Shown here: positions 44,176 through 56,339 of the stretch, one piece after another
How the letters are laid out: each line of letters opens with the position of its first letter
How positions within the stretch are numbered: the first letter of the stretch is position 1
Source: Ailurus styani
Lineage: Eukaryota > Chordata > Mammalia > Carnivora > Ailuridae
DNA: 64,000 nucleotides
Direction of reading: 5' to 3'
Assembly: GCA_002007465.1 (NCBI GenBank)
Contig: LNAC01000018.1
Location: 5,769,902 to 5,833,901, forward strand
Made by a program: the position numbers and the translations under genes
Notes under the pieces: generated by a model
The model's input: the letters and a program-made list of their open reading frames with translations, nothing else
What the model was told of the DNA's origin: nothing
The model's database searches: none

Positions 44176-44640
44176 CTCTAAAGCCTCTTTTAAACAAACA
44201 GCTGGTAATATCTAGAGACCAAGAAATAAGGAAGACTAATTCAGAAAAATTTTAATCCCAGGTGACAAATAGCAAGGGGAAGTCACTGTCAGAAGGGAAG
44301 TAGTGCTTACAGTGGGTAACAGGGCAAGTCAGACCACTTGAAACTATTTTGTAAAAGTGATTGTGAGAAATAACTAATGGAAATCTTTGTATTGTGCTTT
44401 TTAGGTATAAAATTTGAAGTAACTTGTGATAGCTGAGTTTTCAGGTTTTGTTTGACCTTTTTGCTTATGGTGACTAAATTAGAAGAGCCACCTCATCCAG
44501 CTTTTTAAAATATCTTTTAGATTTTAGAATATATAAGTCCATGAATAAATTATGCTTAAGAAGCTTTGTATAATACCACTTTACCACCTTTCTCTCTCTA
44601 ATTTAATATTGTGATTTAGAAAAATGTCAAGAGCATCTTT
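44176..44640 (+). other. CSNK1G1 intron, no recognised element
   Basis: Unique sequence. Confidence 0.45.
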
Positions 44641-44641
44641 T

Positions 44642-44828
44642 CTTTTTTAAAGATTTTATTTATTTATTTGAGAGAGAGAGACCACAGGCAAGGGGAAGGG
44701 CAGAGGGAGAAGGAGAAGTAGACACCCCACTGATCAGGGAGCCCGAAGCAGGGCTTGATCCCAGGACCCTGAGATCTGACCTCAGCCAAAGGCAGCTGCT
44801 TAACCAATTGACCCACCCAGGCACCCCT
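44642..44828 (-). mobile_element. SINEC
   Basis: TSD around GAGCATCTTTTC; followed directly by another SINE at the same target. Confidence 0.9.
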
Positions 44829-44842
44829 GTTAGGAGCATCTT

Positions 44843-45018
44843 TTTTTTTTTAAGATTTTATTTATTTATTTGAGAGAGAGAGAGCAAGAGCATGAGAGGG
44901 GAGAAGGTCAGAGGGAGAAGCAGACTCCGAGCAGAGCTGGGAGCCCGATGCGGGACTCAGGGATCAGGACCTGAGCCAAAGACAGTTGTTTAACCAACTG
45001 AGCCACCCAGTCGGCCCT
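44843..45018 (-). mobile_element. SINEC
   Basis: TSD GTTAGGAGCATCTT / GTTAGGAGCCTCTT (44829-44842, 45019-45032). Confidence 0.93.
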
Positions 45019-45441
45019 GTTAGGAGCCTCTTAATCTTAAAATGGTGTGGGTGGTTTTTTTTTGTTTTTAATTTAAAGTTGGTTAACATATAATGTAGTA
45101 TTGGTTTCAGGAGTAGAATTTAATGATTCATTACTTATGTGTAACACACAGTGCTCATCCCAACAAGTGCCCTCATTAATACCCATTGCCCATTTAGCCC
45201 ATCCTCCACCCACCTCCCCTCCAGCAACCCTCAGTTTGTTCTTTGAACTGTAGTCTCTTATGGTTTGCCTCCCTTTCTGTTTGTATCTTCTTTTTCCTTT
45301 CCTTCCTGTGTTCATCTGTTTTGTTTCTTAAATTCGACATATGAGTGAAATCATGGTATTTGTCTTTCTCTGACTTATTTCACTTGCATCATATACTCTA
45401 GTTCCATCCATGTTGTTGCAAATGGCAAGATTTCATTCTTT

Positions 45442-45599
45442 TTTTTTTTTAAGATTTTATTGATTTATTTGACAGAGAGAGAGCAATCGAGGGAGGGGAG
45501 CCAAGCAGGGAGCCTGATGCGGGGCTTGATCCCAGGACCCTGGGATCATGACCCGAGCCAAAGGTAGATGCTTAACGACTGAGCCACCCAGGTGCCCCA
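45442..45599 (-). mobile_element. SINEC with internal deletion
   Basis: Short body (GAGGGAGGGGAGCCAAGCAG) between the T-tail and GAGCCACCCAGGTGCCCC; TSD near TTTCATTCTT. Confidence 0.9.
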
Positions 45600-45630
45600 G
45601 TTTTCATTCTTGATGGCTGAGTAACTTTCC

Positions 45631-45636
<6 letters not shown>

Positions 45637-45674
<38 letters not shown>

Positions 45675-45725
45675 CTCTCTCTCTGTCTCTGTCTCTCTCT
45701 GTCTTTTTCTCTTTCTCTCTCTCCA
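45637..45725. repeat. (CA)17 plus (CT)n tract
   Basis: Pure CA run followed by a CT/GTCT-rich stretch. Confidence 0.95.
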
Positions 45726-45734
45726 CATCTTCTT

Positions 45735-45940
45735 TTTTTTTTTTTTTAAAGATTTTATTTATTTATTTGACACACAGAGAGAGATTACAAGTAGGCAGAG
45801 AGGCAGGCAGAGAGACAGGAAGAGGAGGAAGCAGGCTCCCCGCTGAGCAGAGAGCCCGATGCGGGCCTCGATCCCAAGACGCTGAGATCATGACCTGAGC
45901 CGAAAGCAGAGGCTTTAACCCACTGAGCCACCCAGGCGCC
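45735..45940 (-). mobile_element. SINEC
   Basis: Perfect TSD CTCTCCACATCTTCTT (45719-45734, 45941-45956). Confidence 0.96.
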
Positions 45941-46097
45941 CTCTCCACATCTTCTTTATCCATTCATCTGTTGAAGGACATTTGGGTTCTCTCCATAATT
46001 TGGCTATTGTTGATAGTGCTGCTATAAACATTGGGGTGCATGTACCCCTTCAAATCAGCTTTTAATTTTAAAAAGGTTTAAGAAAAACTTCAATGCC

Positions 46098-46192
46098 GGG
46101 CGCTTGGCTGGCTCAGTCAGAAAAGCATGCGACTCTTGATCTTAGGGTCTTGAGTTTGAGCCCCACATTGGATGTAGAGATTACTAAAAATA
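46098..46192 (+). repeat. Short tRNA-derived SINE
   Basis: GGGCGCTTGGCTGGCTCAGT...GGATGTAGAGATTACTAAAA. Confidence 0.85.
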
Positions 46193-46233
46193 AAAATAAA
46201 CTCAGAAAAATATTTCAGTATTATTTTGTTTTA

Positions 46234-46436
46234 GGGCGCCTGGGTGGCTCAGTGGGTTAAAGCCTCTGCCTTCGGCTCAGGTCATGGTCTCAGGGTCCTA
46301 GGATCGAGGCCCATATCGGGCTCTCTGCTCAGCAGGGAGCCTGCTTCCTCCTCTCTCTCTCTGCCTGCCTCTCTGCCTGCTTGTGATCTCTCTCTCTCTG
46401 TCAAATAAATAAATAAAAAATCTTAAAAAAAAAAAA
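46234..46436 (+). mobile_element. SINEC with a 56-bp target duplication
   Basis: The 56 bases at 46178-46233 recur without mismatch at 46437-46492. SINE body is standard with AAATAAATAAATAAAAAATC tail and an A-run. Confidence 0.96.
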
Positions 46437-47171
46437 AGATTACTAAAAATAAAAATAAACTCAGAAAAATATTTCAGTATTATTTTGTTTTAGTTGGGAA
46501 GCAGTAAGTAGGTAAATAACTTGATGTGTTTGGATAATTTTTTTCATAAGACATTATCAGTTTCAGCACCCTCTTATTTTACATACTGAGGTAAAATTCA
46601 CATGACATAAAATTAAGTATTTTGAATTGTATAATTTGTGGCATTTGGTATGGTCATGGTGTTTGCAAGTATAACCTTGATCTAGTTCCAAAACATTTTC
46701 ATCATCCCCAGAGGAAAAACCCCAAATCTATTAAGCAGTTCCTCCGTGTTCCTCTTTCTCCACAGCCCCTGGAGAACACTAATCTGTTGTTCTATCTCTC
46801 TCGATTTATCTTTTCTGGATATTTCATATAAATGGAATTATATAACATGTGATATTTTATATAACATGTTATATTGTTTGTCTGCTTCTTTCACTTAGCA
46901 TGTTTTCTAGGTCCATGCATGTTGTAGTATGTATTGGTACTTCATTTTTATTTTTAAGGCTGAAAAATATTCTACTGTATGGATATACCACATTTGTCTG
47001 TTCATCAATTCATAGGTATTTTTGGTTGTTTCTGTCTTTTGATTATTATATTGTTTCTATGAATCTTCACATACAACTTTTTGTTCAAATACAGGTTTTC
47101 AGTTCTTTTGGGTATGTAGCTAGAAATGGAACTTCTGGGTCATGTGGTAATTTTATATTTTACTTTTATTT

Positions 47172-47295
47172 TCTTTTTTAAGTTTATTTTTAATTTACTT
47201 TTGTAGTCTCTATACCTAGCATGAGGCTTGAACTCAAGCCTTGACCCTGAGATCAAGAGTCGCATGCTCTACAGACTGAGCCAACCAGGCCCCCT
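47172..47295 (-). repeat. Short tRNA-derived SINE in the L1
   Basis: TAGTCTCTATACCTAGCATG...GACTGAGCCAACCAGGCCCCC. Confidence 0.82.
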
Positions 47296-47339
47296 ATATT
47301 TTGCTTCTTTTTTTCTTTTTTTTCATCACATTTCCTTTT

Positions 47340-47522
47340 TTTTTTTTTAAGATTTTATTTATTTATTTGTGACAGAGAGCACAAGCAGGACAGGCAACAG
47401 GCAGAGGGAGAAGCAGGCTCCCTGCTGAGCAAGGAGCCCAATGTAATATTTGATCCCAGGACTTTGGGATCATGACCTGAGCTGAAGGCAGATGCTTAAC
47501 AACTGAGCCACACAGGTGCCCC
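47340..47522 (-). mobile_element. SINEC
   Basis: TTTATTTGTGACAGAGAGCA...GAGCCACACAGGTGCCCC. Confidence 0.92.
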
Positions 47523-47535
47523 TATTTTTATTTTT

Positions 47536-47740
47536 TTTAAAGATTTTCTTTTATTTATTTAGAGAGAGCTTGCATGCAGGGGTGCATGAGGGGCAGAGGG
47601 AGGAGAGAGAGAATCTGAATCAGACTCACCGCTGAGCATGGAGCCTGAGGCAGGTCTTGATTCCATGACCCTGAGACTATGACCCAAGCTGAAATCAAGA
47701 GTCGGACGCCCAACTGACTGAACCACGCAAGCATCTCGGC
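47536..47740 (-). mobile_element. Old SINEC
   Basis: TTTAGAGAGAGCTTGCATGC...GAACCACGCAAGCATCTC; diverged head. Confidence 0.85.
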
Positions 47741-48596
47741 TGTTTTAGATTCTCACCAGCAATGTTCAAGGATTTTAATTTTTCTACATTCTCACCAACA
47801 TCTGTTATTTTGTACCTGTTTTGTTTTGTTTTTTAATTACAGTCACCCTAGTGGGTGTTAAAGGGTACCTTCTGTGATTTTGATTTGCATTTCCCTAATA
47901 ACTAATGATGTTGAGCATCTTTTCTTGTGCTTTATTGGCCATTTACATATCTTTTTTTGGTGAAATGTCTGTTCAAGTCCTTGGCCCTCTTTTCTTTTAA
48001 TTTGATAGAAAGCTTTCACTGTATTTATAATTGGTCAGATTTCACATTTTAAGTGTATGTTCATTAAATGTAGCTCAGCTCAAGATGCCACATTTCCAGG
48101 TGATTAATATGGTTGCACAGATTAACATGGTTCCTTTTCTTCCTTTACTTGTTTTTTTTTTTTTTAATTTAAATTCAAGTTAGTTAACATATAGTGCAGT
48201 ATTGGTTTTAGGAGTAGAATTTAGTGATTCATTACTTACATATAACACCCAGTGCTCATCCCATTCACAGAGAGTGAAATCCTATGGTATTTGTCTTTGA
48301 CTGACTTTTTTGACTTAGCATCATACACTCTAGTTCTATCCATGTTTCAAATGGCAGGATTTCATTCTTTTTGATGGCTGAATAATATTCCGTTGTATAT
48401 ATATATTCCATATCTTTATCCATTCATTAAATTGATGGACATTTGGGCTCTTTCCATAATTTGACTATTGTCGATGGCTGCTATAAACAAACACTGAGGT
48501 GCATGTGCCCCTTCAAATCAGCATTTTTATATCCTTTGGATAAATACCTGGTATTGCATTTGCTGGGTCATAGGGTAGTTTCTATCTTGAGCTTTT

Positions 48597-48635
48597 TTTT
48601 TTTTTTTAAAGATTTTTAAAAAATTTATTTATTTG

Positions 48636-48666
<31 letters not shown>

Positions 48667-48823
48667 TATCACAAGTAGGCAGAGAAGCAGGCAGAGAGAG
48701 AGAGAGGAAGAAGCAGGCTCTCTGCCGAGCAGAGAGCCCGATGCGGGCCTCGATCCCAGGACCCTGAGATCATGACCTGAGCTGAAGGCAGAGGCTTTAA
48801 CCCACTGAGCCACCCAGGCGCCT
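48597..48823 (-). mobile_element. SINEC in the L1
   Basis: Expanded GAGA run; flanked by GAGCTTTTTTTT. Confidence 0.93.
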
Positions 48824-48839
48824 GAGCTTTTTTTTTAAA

Positions 48840-49008
48840 AAGATTATTTATTTATTTGACAGAAAGAGAGAGATTACAAGTAGGCAGAGAGGAGGAAGCA
48901 GGCTCCCCGCTGTGCAGAGATCCCGATGTAGGGCTCGATCCCAGGACCCTGAGACCATGACCTGAGCCAGAGGCAGAGGCTTCAACCCACTGAGCCATCC
49001 AGGTGCCA
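48840..49008 (-). mobile_element. SINEC in the L1
   Basis: Older insertion with TSD CTATCTTGAGCTTTTT around the pair. Confidence 0.92.
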
Positions 49009-49303
49009 CCTATCTTGAGCTTTTTGAAGAACCTCCATACTTTGTCCACAGTGACTGCATCAGTTTGCATTTCCACCAACAGTGTGAGAAAGTTCCTCTT
49101 TTTCTGCATCCTTGCTAACACCTGTTGTTTTCTGCGTTGTTAATTTTAGCCATTCTGACAGATGTGAGGTGGTAGATATCTCACCATAGTTTTGATTTTT
49201 ATTTCCCTGATGATGAGTGATGTTGAACATCTTTTCATGTGTCTCTTAGCTATCTGAATGTCTTTTGGAAACCTTTACTTGCATTTTTTTTTTTTTAAGT
49301 TGT

Positions 49304-49408
49304 GACAATGCACCTAGCTGGTTCAGTCAGTGGAACATGCAACTCTTGATCTTGGGGTTATAAGTTCAGCCCCCATGTTAGTTGAATAAGATTACTTAAA
49401 GTATAATC
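49304..49408 (+). repeat. Short tRNA-derived SINE
   Basis: GCACCTAGCTGGTTCAGTCA...AATAAGATTACTTAAAG. Confidence 0.82.
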
Positions 49409-49409
49409 T

Positions 49410-49630
49410 TGGGGCACCTAGGTGTCACAGTTGCTTAAATATCTGACCCTTGGTTTAGGCTCAGGTTGTCATCTCAGGGTTGTGAGATCAAGCCCCACAT
49501 TGGGTTCCACACTCAGCCTGGAGTCTGCTTGGGTTTCTCTTTCCATCTCCCTTACCCCTCCCTGCTTGCTCATTTACTCTGTCTCTCAAATAAATAAATC
49601 TTTTAAAAAATCTTAGAAAAAATAAAAAAA
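49410..49630 (+). mobile_element. Old SINEC
   Basis: GGGGCACCTAGGTGTCACAG...AAATAAATAAATCTTTT; inserted in the tail of the short SINE. Confidence 0.88.
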
Positions 49631-50148
49631 TTTGTTGCAAATGTACATATAAAATATTTCATTTTAACCATTTTAAAATGTGCAATTCTGTGGCATTAAG
49701 TACATTCACATTATTGTGTGACCATCACCACTATCACCAGACTTTTTCATTTTCCCCAGCTAAATGCTACTGACCATGAGGTACAAATATCTGAATTCCT
49801 GCTTTCACTTTTTTGGACATAAACTCAGAAGTAGAATTGCTGGGTTATGTGGTGATTCTGTGTTTAACTCTTTTGAGGAATCAAACATATGGTTTTCTAC
49901 AGCTGCTGTATCATTTCACATTCCCATCAACAGTGCACAGGATTCCAGTTTTTCCACATCCTTGCCAACAGTTATTTTCCTTTTTTTTTTTTCCTTTGAG
50001 TATAGCCTTGCTACTGGTATGAAGTGGTATCTTGTGGTTTGGTTTGCATTTCCTTAGTCATTAGTGATGTTGAGTATCATTTTGTGTGCTTATTGGCCGT
50101 TTGTGTATCTTCTAAGAGTGTGATACTTTTAGCTCTCATATTTAGGTC

Positions 50149-50346
50149 TTTTTTTTTTTAAGATTTTATTTATTTATTTGACAGAGAGATCACAAGTAGG
50201 CAGAGAGGCAGGCAGAGAGAGAGAGAGAGGAGGAAGCAGGCTCCCTACTGAGCAGGGTTCCTGATGCAGGGCTTGATCCCAGGACCCCGAGATCATGACC
50301 TGAGCCGAAGGCAGAGGCTTTAACCCACTGAGCCACCCAGGCGCCC
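50149..50346 (-). mobile_element. SINEC
   Basis: TSD near TAGGTCTTT. Confidence 0.94.
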
Positions 50347-50476
50347 CTAGGTCTTTGATCTACTTTGAGTTGTACATTGTGACGTTAAGGGCCAGCTCCA
50401 TTATTTTGCATGTGGATATCCAGTTGTCCCAGTATTATTTGTCTCTTCTTTAACCAGTGAATGCTCTTGGCATTCT

Positions 50477-50679
50477 TTTTTTTTTTTAAAGATTTTATTT
50501 ATTCATTTGACAGAGAGAGAGATTACAAGTAGGCAGAGAGGCAGGCAGAGAGAGAGGAGAGAGGAGGAAGCCGGCTCCCTGCTGAGCAGAGAGCCCGATG
50601 TGGGCCTCGATCCCAGGACCCTGGGATCATGACCTGAGCCGAAGGCAGCGGCTTTAACCCACTGAGCCACCCAGGCGCC
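50477..50679 (-). mobile_element. SINEC
   Basis: Perfect TSD TGCTCTTGGCATTCT (50462-50476, 50680-50694). Confidence 0.96.
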
Positions 50680-51400
50680 TGCTCTTGGCATTCTAATTGA
50701 AAATCAGTTCCTTGTAGGTGTATGGGCTAATTTCTGGATTCTTTTATTCTGCTGATCTGTATATCTATTTTAATGCCAGTACCACACTGTTTTGATTATT
50801 ATAGCTTTGTGGTAATTTTAAAATCAGAAGGTATAAGCCCTTCAATTTTATTTTTCAAGATTTTCCAAGATTGTATTTTGGCTGTTTGTTGTCCCTTACA
50901 ATTGTGTATGAATTTTAAAATGTTTTTAGTGGTTGCCCTATGGTTTGCATTAAACATTTATAACTAATCTAAGTCCATGTCCAAATAACACTAGATTGCT
51001 TCATGGTTCGTGCAGGTTATCTAAAAACAGGATTCGCATTTCCTCATTCCTGTCTCTCAACATTTTTGTGACTCACTTATCCAAACTATAGTTAACCAAT
51101 AAATTGTTGGTATTATTGTTTTGGACCAATACTTGTCTATTAGATCTGTTAAGAAAATGAAAAAAAAAGATTTTATTTTACCTTCATTTATTCTCAAATA
51201 GTCTTCTTTATGTAGATCAAGGTTTTGATCTATGTCATCTTCTTTCTGAAGAACTTTTTTTGATATTTCTCGCAAGGCAGGTCTACTGGTGACAAATCCC
51301 CTCTATTGTTTGAGAAAGCCTTTATTTCTCCTCCACTGTTGAAGGATGATTTCACTGATAGAGAATTCTAGGTTGGTTTTTTGCTTTCACCACTTCATTT

Positions 51401-52137
51401 TTTTTGGTTTTGTTTTTATTTTTTATTTATTTAATTTCACATTTTTTATTATTAACATATAATGTATTATTTGTTTCAGGGATACAGGTCTGTGATTCAT
51501 CAGTCTTACACAATACACAACGCTCACCACAGCACATATCCTCTCCAATGTCCATCACCCATCCACCCGATCCCTCCCACCCACCCTCCACTCTAGCAAC
51601 CTTTGGTTTGTTTTCTAAGATTAAGAGTCTCTTATGGTGTGTCTCCCTCTCTGGTTTCTTGTTTCATTTTTTTCCCTCCCTTCCCCTATGATCCTCTGCT
51701 TTATTTCTCAAATTCCACATATCAGTGAGATCAGACGGTAATTGTCTTTCTCTGATTGACTTATTTTGCTTAGCATAATACCCTCTAGTTCCATCCACGT
51801 CATTGCAAATGGTAAGATTTCGTTTTTCTTTTCTTTTAAAGACTTAATTTATTTATTTGAGAGAGAGAGAGAGTGAGAGAGAGAGCATGAGAGGGGAGAA
51901 GGTCAGGGAGAAGCAGACTCCCCTTGAAGCTGGGAGCCCGATGTGGGACTTGATCCCGGGACTCCAGGATCATGGCCTGAGTCAGAGGCTGCCGCTTAAC
52001 CAACTGAGCCACCCAGGCGCCCAAGATTTCATTTTTCTGATAGCCACATAATATTCCATCATAAATATACCCCACATCTTCTTTATCCATTCATCTGTCA
52101 ATGGACATCTGGGCTCTTTCCATAGTTTGGCGATTGT
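51401..52137 (-). mobile_element. Carnivore-lineage L1 3' end, antisense
   Basis: TSD GCTTTCACCACTT / GCTTTCACCGCTT (51383-51395, 52138-52150). Includes TATTAACATATAATGTATTA, CCTCTAGTTCCATCCACGTC, ATCTGTCAATGGACATCTGG. Inserted into the older L1. Confidence 0.9.
51830..52022 (-). mobile_element. SINEC in the L1
   Basis: TSD AAGATTTCGTTTTTCT / AAGATTTCATTTTTCT. Confidence 0.94.
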
Positions 52138-52758
52138 GCTTTCACCGCTTTAAATATTTCATCTTATTCTCTCCTTGTGTGTATGGTTGGTGGAAAGAAA
52201 TAATGTCTCCAGCAATGGCCTTATTATGGTCCTAGGCTTTCGCTTTTAATAAGTTTTGATTCTCCCTATCCTCTTTTCTTTCCAATTCTCAGGACAGTGA
52301 TTTACCCAGTGACCTCAATTCTCTGGTGAATCTAAGAAAAGGTTTTGTTTTTCAGTTTTCTTGTTGTAAAGAACAGGAACCATGATTCCATGATCTCTAC
52401 ATGTCAGAGCAGAAACTGGCAATCTATGAATTTTAGGAACAGCTTTTCCATTTCTGTAAAAAAAGGCCATTGGGATTTTGGCAGGGATTGCTTTGAATCT
52501 GTAGGTTGCTTTGAGCTGAACTACCATAGCAATATTAAGTCTTCCAAACTATGGACAACAGGATATCTTTCCATTTATTTTGGTCTTCTTTCATTTCTTT
52601 CAGCATTTTCCCCCCTAGTTTTCAATGTACAATGCTTACACCTTTTTAGATAAATTCCTAACTATATCATTTTCTTGATGCTATAGTAAATGGAATTGTT
52701 TTCTTTATTTCCTTTTCAGATTATTCATTTTTGGTATATAGTAATACAACTGATTTTT

Positions 52759-52945
52759 TAAAAAAGATTTATTTATTTATTTGACAGAGAGAGATCACAA
52801 GTAGGCAGAGAGGCAGGCAGAGAGAGAGGAGGAAGCAGGCTCCCTGCTGAGCAGGGGGCCCAATGTGGAGCTCGATCCCAGGACCCTGAGATCATGACCT
52901 GAGCCAAAGGCAGAAACTTTAACCCACTGAACTACCAGGCACCCC
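52759..52945 (-). mobile_element. SINEC
   Basis: Perfect TSD TACAACTGATTTTT (52745-52758, 52946-52959). Confidence 0.96.
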
Positions 52946-53103
52946 TACAACTGATTTTTGTGCTGAATTTGTTATCTCTAATAATTTTTGTCTATCTATT
53001 CTTTAGGTTTTCTTATATAAGATCATGTCCTCTGTGGATAGAGATAATTTTATTCTTCTTGCCAATTTGGACGGATTTTTATTTCCCTTAAAAATTTATT
53101 TAT

Positions 53104-53322
53104 GGGCGCCTGGGTGGCTCAGTCGGTTAAGCAACTGCCTTCAGCTCAGGTCATGATCCTGCAGTTCCGGGATCGAGTCCCACATCGGGCTCCCAGCTCC
53201 ATGGAGAGTGTGCTTCTCCCTCCAACCTTCTCCTCTCTCATGCTCTCTCTCACTCTCTCACTCTCCCTCTCTCTCTCTCTCAAATAAATAAATCTTAAAA
53301 AAAAAAACAAAATAAAGATTAT
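53104..53322 (+). mobile_element. SINEC
   Basis: GGGCGCCTGGGTGGCTCAGT with a CT-rich expansion; TSD AAAAATTTATTTAT approximate. Confidence 0.92.
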
Positions 53323-53569
53323 TTAAAAAATTATTTATTTTTTTGCCTGATTGTTCTGGCTAGAACTTCCAGTACATTGTTGAATAGGGGTGACAAATGA
53401 AAGCATTATAGTCTTGTTCCTTATCTCAGGGAGAAAGCTTTTAGTCTTTCTACATTCAGTATGCTAATTGTGGGATTTTCCTAAAAATTTTTTATTATGT
53501 TGAAGAAGTCCTTTTCTGTTTCTAGTTTGAGTGTTTTTATCATGATAGAATTTTGTCAAATGCATTTTT

Positions 53570-53758
53570 CTCAAAGATTTATTTATTTGAGTGAGAGTGT
53601 GAGCACAAGCAGAGGGAGGGGCAGAGGGAGAGAGAATCTCAAGCAGACTCCCTGCTGAGCACAGAGTTGGATGTGGAACTCAATCTCACAACCATAAGAC
53701 CATGACCTGAGCCAAAATTAGAGGTTGGACTCGTAAGAGACTGCACCACCCAGGCACC
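53570..53758 (-). mobile_element. Old SINEC
   Basis: AAGATTTATTTATTTGAGTG...CACCACCCAGGCACCC; TSD near TGCATTTTT. Confidence 0.88.
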
Positions 53759-54784
53759 CTGCATTTTTTTTTTTTTTGCATCAACATTGATAATCGTATG
53801 GTTTTACTCCTTCATTCTGTTAATGGGTGTATTATATTGATTGAGTTTTATAGTTGACCCACCGGGGATTAAGCTGTTTTTCATAATGTGTAATCCTCTT
53901 AATATGTTGTTGGATTACAGTCACTAGTATTTTATTGAGGATTTTTACATCTATATTGGTCTATAATTTTTTGGGGGATGTTTTTATTTGACTTTGGTAT
54001 CAAGGTAATCCTGGCTTCACAGAATGAGTTAGGAAGTATTCTGTTCTGGATTTTGGGAGAGTTTGAGAAGATTTGTTAATTATTATTTTAATGTTTGGTA
54101 GAATTTATCAGTGAAATCATGTAGTCCTGAACTTTTCTGGGTGGGAAGTTTGACAAGTGATTTAGTCTTTACTTGTTGCAGGTCTGTTCAGATTTCTGTT
54201 TCTTCTGGAATAAGTTTTGGTACTTTGTGTGTTTATAGGACCATGTCCATTTCATCTAGGTTATCTGATTTGTTGGTGTGCAATTACTGGTAGTTTCCTT
54301 TTGTAATCCCTTCTGTTTTTAAGGTCTGTAGCATTGTCCCCACGTTCATCTATGAAGTTAGTACTTTCAGTCTTCTTTTTTTTCTTGGTCAGTCTGACTA
54401 AAAGTTTGCCAATTTTGTTGATCTTTTCAAAGAAATAGCTTTTGGTTTTGTTTGATTCTGTTGTTTATTTTCTCTTTTTTCTCCACTCTAATCTTTATTA
54501 TGTCTTTTCTTTTGTTAGCTTTGGATTTAGCTTGTTCTTTTTCTAGTTCTTTAAGGTATAAATTTTTTAAGGTGTAAACTTCAGAATATCAATTTGGGAT
54601 CTTGTTTAATGTAGCATTTCTATCCAAAAATTTACCTCTTTTTTTTTTTTAAAGTTTACCTCTTTTGCTCTGCTTTCACTATATTTCATAAGTTTTGGTA
54701 TGTTGTGTTTTTGTTTTAATTTGTCTCAGGGTATTTTTAAATTTTTCTTGTAATTTCTTTTGTTTTTTTATTTTTTCCTTTTTT

Positions 54785-55007
54785 TTTTTTAATTTTAATT
54801 TTTTTTTTTTTTAAGATTTTATTTTTTCATTTGACACAGAGAGAGAGAGATTACAAGTAGGCAGAGAGGCAGGCAGAGAGACAGGGAGAGGAGGAAGCAG
54901 GCTCCCCGCTGAGCAGAGAGCCCGATGTGGGCCTCGATCCCAGGACCCTGGGATCATGACCTGAGCCGAAGGCAGCGGCTTTAACCCACTGAGCCACCCA
55001 GGCGCCC
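54785..55007 (-). mobile_element. SINEC
   Basis: TSD TATTTTTTCCTTTTTTT at both ends. Confidence 0.94.
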
Positions 55008-56102
55008 TATTTTTTCCTTTTTTTTGTGCTGTCTTCTTTGAACCATTGGTTGTTTAAGATTATGTTGTTCAGTTTTTACTATTTATGGATTTTCCAATTT
55101 TTTCTTCTGTTAATTGATACTTAGTTTCATCCTGTTATCATAAATGACACTTTGTATGCTTTCAGTCTTTTAAAATTTATTGAGAATTGTTTTGTGTTCT
55201 AATATATTATATCTCCTGGAGAATGTTCCATGTACACTTGAGAAAAATATGTATTCTGCTTTTTTGGGCGAAGCGTTCTATTTATGTCTGTTAGGGCTGT
55301 AGTGTATAGTATTATGCAAATGCTCTGTTTCCTTATTTATCTTCTGTCTGGTTGTTCCATCCATTGTTGAAAGTGGAGTGTGGAAGTCTCTAATTGTTAT
55401 GGTAGAATTGTCGGTTTCTCCCTTCAGTTCTGTCAGTTTTTGCTTCATATATTTTGTAACTTTGTTATTAAGCATGTTTGCAATTGCGAGATCTGTTTTC
55501 ATCCTTTTACTTCTAACCGTGTGTCTTTTGATATAAATTGAGCGTCTTGTAAACAGCATTTAGTTGGATTATTTTTAATCCATTATACCAATCTCTACCT
55601 TTTAATTGGAAAATTTAATCCATTTAAATTTAAAGTAACTGAAAAGGAAGGAGTTATTTCTGCTATTAAGGACTCATTTCTGCTATTTAGCTATTTGTTT
55701 TCTGTTTTCTGTATATATTTTTTCTCAGGTCCTTTATCATTGCCTTCATTTCCAGTTAGTTAGTTTTACCTAGTGTACTGCTTTGTTCTCTTGTTTCTTT
55801 CTTTCTTTTTTTTTTTTTTTTTGTGAATTTAAAGGTTTTTTTCCTTAATATTACTCTGGGGATTATAATTAACATCTCAGTCTCGGGAGTTTGAACTTGA
55901 ATACCAGGTTAGTTGTGGCAGTTATACAAAAACTTTGCCCCTGTGTAGCTCTGCCCCCTCCCCATTTTGTTACTGTTAGAATTACGTATTTAAACATTGT
56001 GTTTCCATTAAATAGGTGTTTAGTTTTAAACACATATTATTACTTTAGGCATTTTTCTTTCAAATCAGCGAAGCCAAAATAGAGTTAAAAACCACTGTTG
56101 CT

Positions 56103-56295
56103 GGGCACCTGTATGGCTCAGGAGGTTTAAACAGCTGCTTTCAGCTCAGGTTGTGATCCCAGGGCTCTGGGATTGAGCCCCGCATCGGGCTCCCTGCTCA
56201 GGAGAAGTCTGCTTCTGCTTCTCCCTCTGCCTGCTGCTCTGCCTGTTTGTGCTCTCTCCCTGTGAAATAAATAAAATCTTAAAAAAAAAAAAAAA
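56103..56295 (+). mobile_element. SINEC
   Basis: GGGCACCTGTATGGCTCAGG to GAAATAAATAAAATCTTAAA. Confidence 0.92.
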
Positions 56296-56339
56296 CACAA
56301 AACTTTGATGCAACAATACTGGTTTGTATATGTACTTAT

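Larger units (their letters stand above)
45053..46075 (-). mobile_element. Carnivore-lineage L1, 5' truncated (3' end), antisense
   Basis: From a T-rich tail: TTGGTTAACATATAATGTAG, TCATTACTTATGTGTAACAC, CTCTAGTTCCATCCATGTTG, GGCTATTGTTGATAGTGCTG. Interrupted by SINEs at 45442-45599 and 45735-45940 and by a CA/CT tract. Confidence 0.88.
46545..48010 (-). repeat. L1M 3' end, antisense
   Basis: ACATGACATAAAATTAAGTA, TTCACTTAGCATGTTTTCTA, CCACATTTGTCTGTTCATCA, then after SINEs TTTGATTTGCATTTCCCTAA, TTGGCCATTTACATATCTTT. Confidence 0.87.
48153..49270 (-). mobile_element. Carnivore-lineage L1, 5' truncated, antisense
   Basis: TSD CCTTTACTTG on both sides. Same 3' end type as at 45053 (GTTAGTTAACATATAGTGCA, TAACACCCAGTGCTCATCCC), reaching further 5' (TTTTGATTTTTATTTCCCTG). 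Confidence 0.87.
49631..51400 (-). repeat. Old L1 (L1M) fragments, antisense
   Basis: Antisense L1 series: GTGTGACCATCACCACTATC, TTGCTGGGTTATGTGGTGAT, GTCATTAGTGATGTTGAGTA, then AGGTCTTTGATCTACTTTGA and ORF-derived sequence to TTGAAGGATGATTTCACTGA. Confidence 0.8.
52138..55760 (-). repeat. Old L1M ORF2 region, antisense, broken
   Basis: Reads as antisense ORF2: GATTGCTTTGAATCTGTAGG, CCAGTACATTGTTGAATAGG, GTAATCCTGGCTTCACAGAA, TTTTGTTTGATTCTGTTGTT, CATCCATTGTTGAAAGTGGA. Many stops and indels; SINEs at 52759, 53104, 53570 and 54785 interrupt it. Confidence 0.85.

Noticed and set aside
46849..55559. Frames of 60-115 codons within 46.8-55.6 kb
   Set aside because: Antisense or broken L1 sequence; stops and indels throughout and no intact reverse transcriptase.
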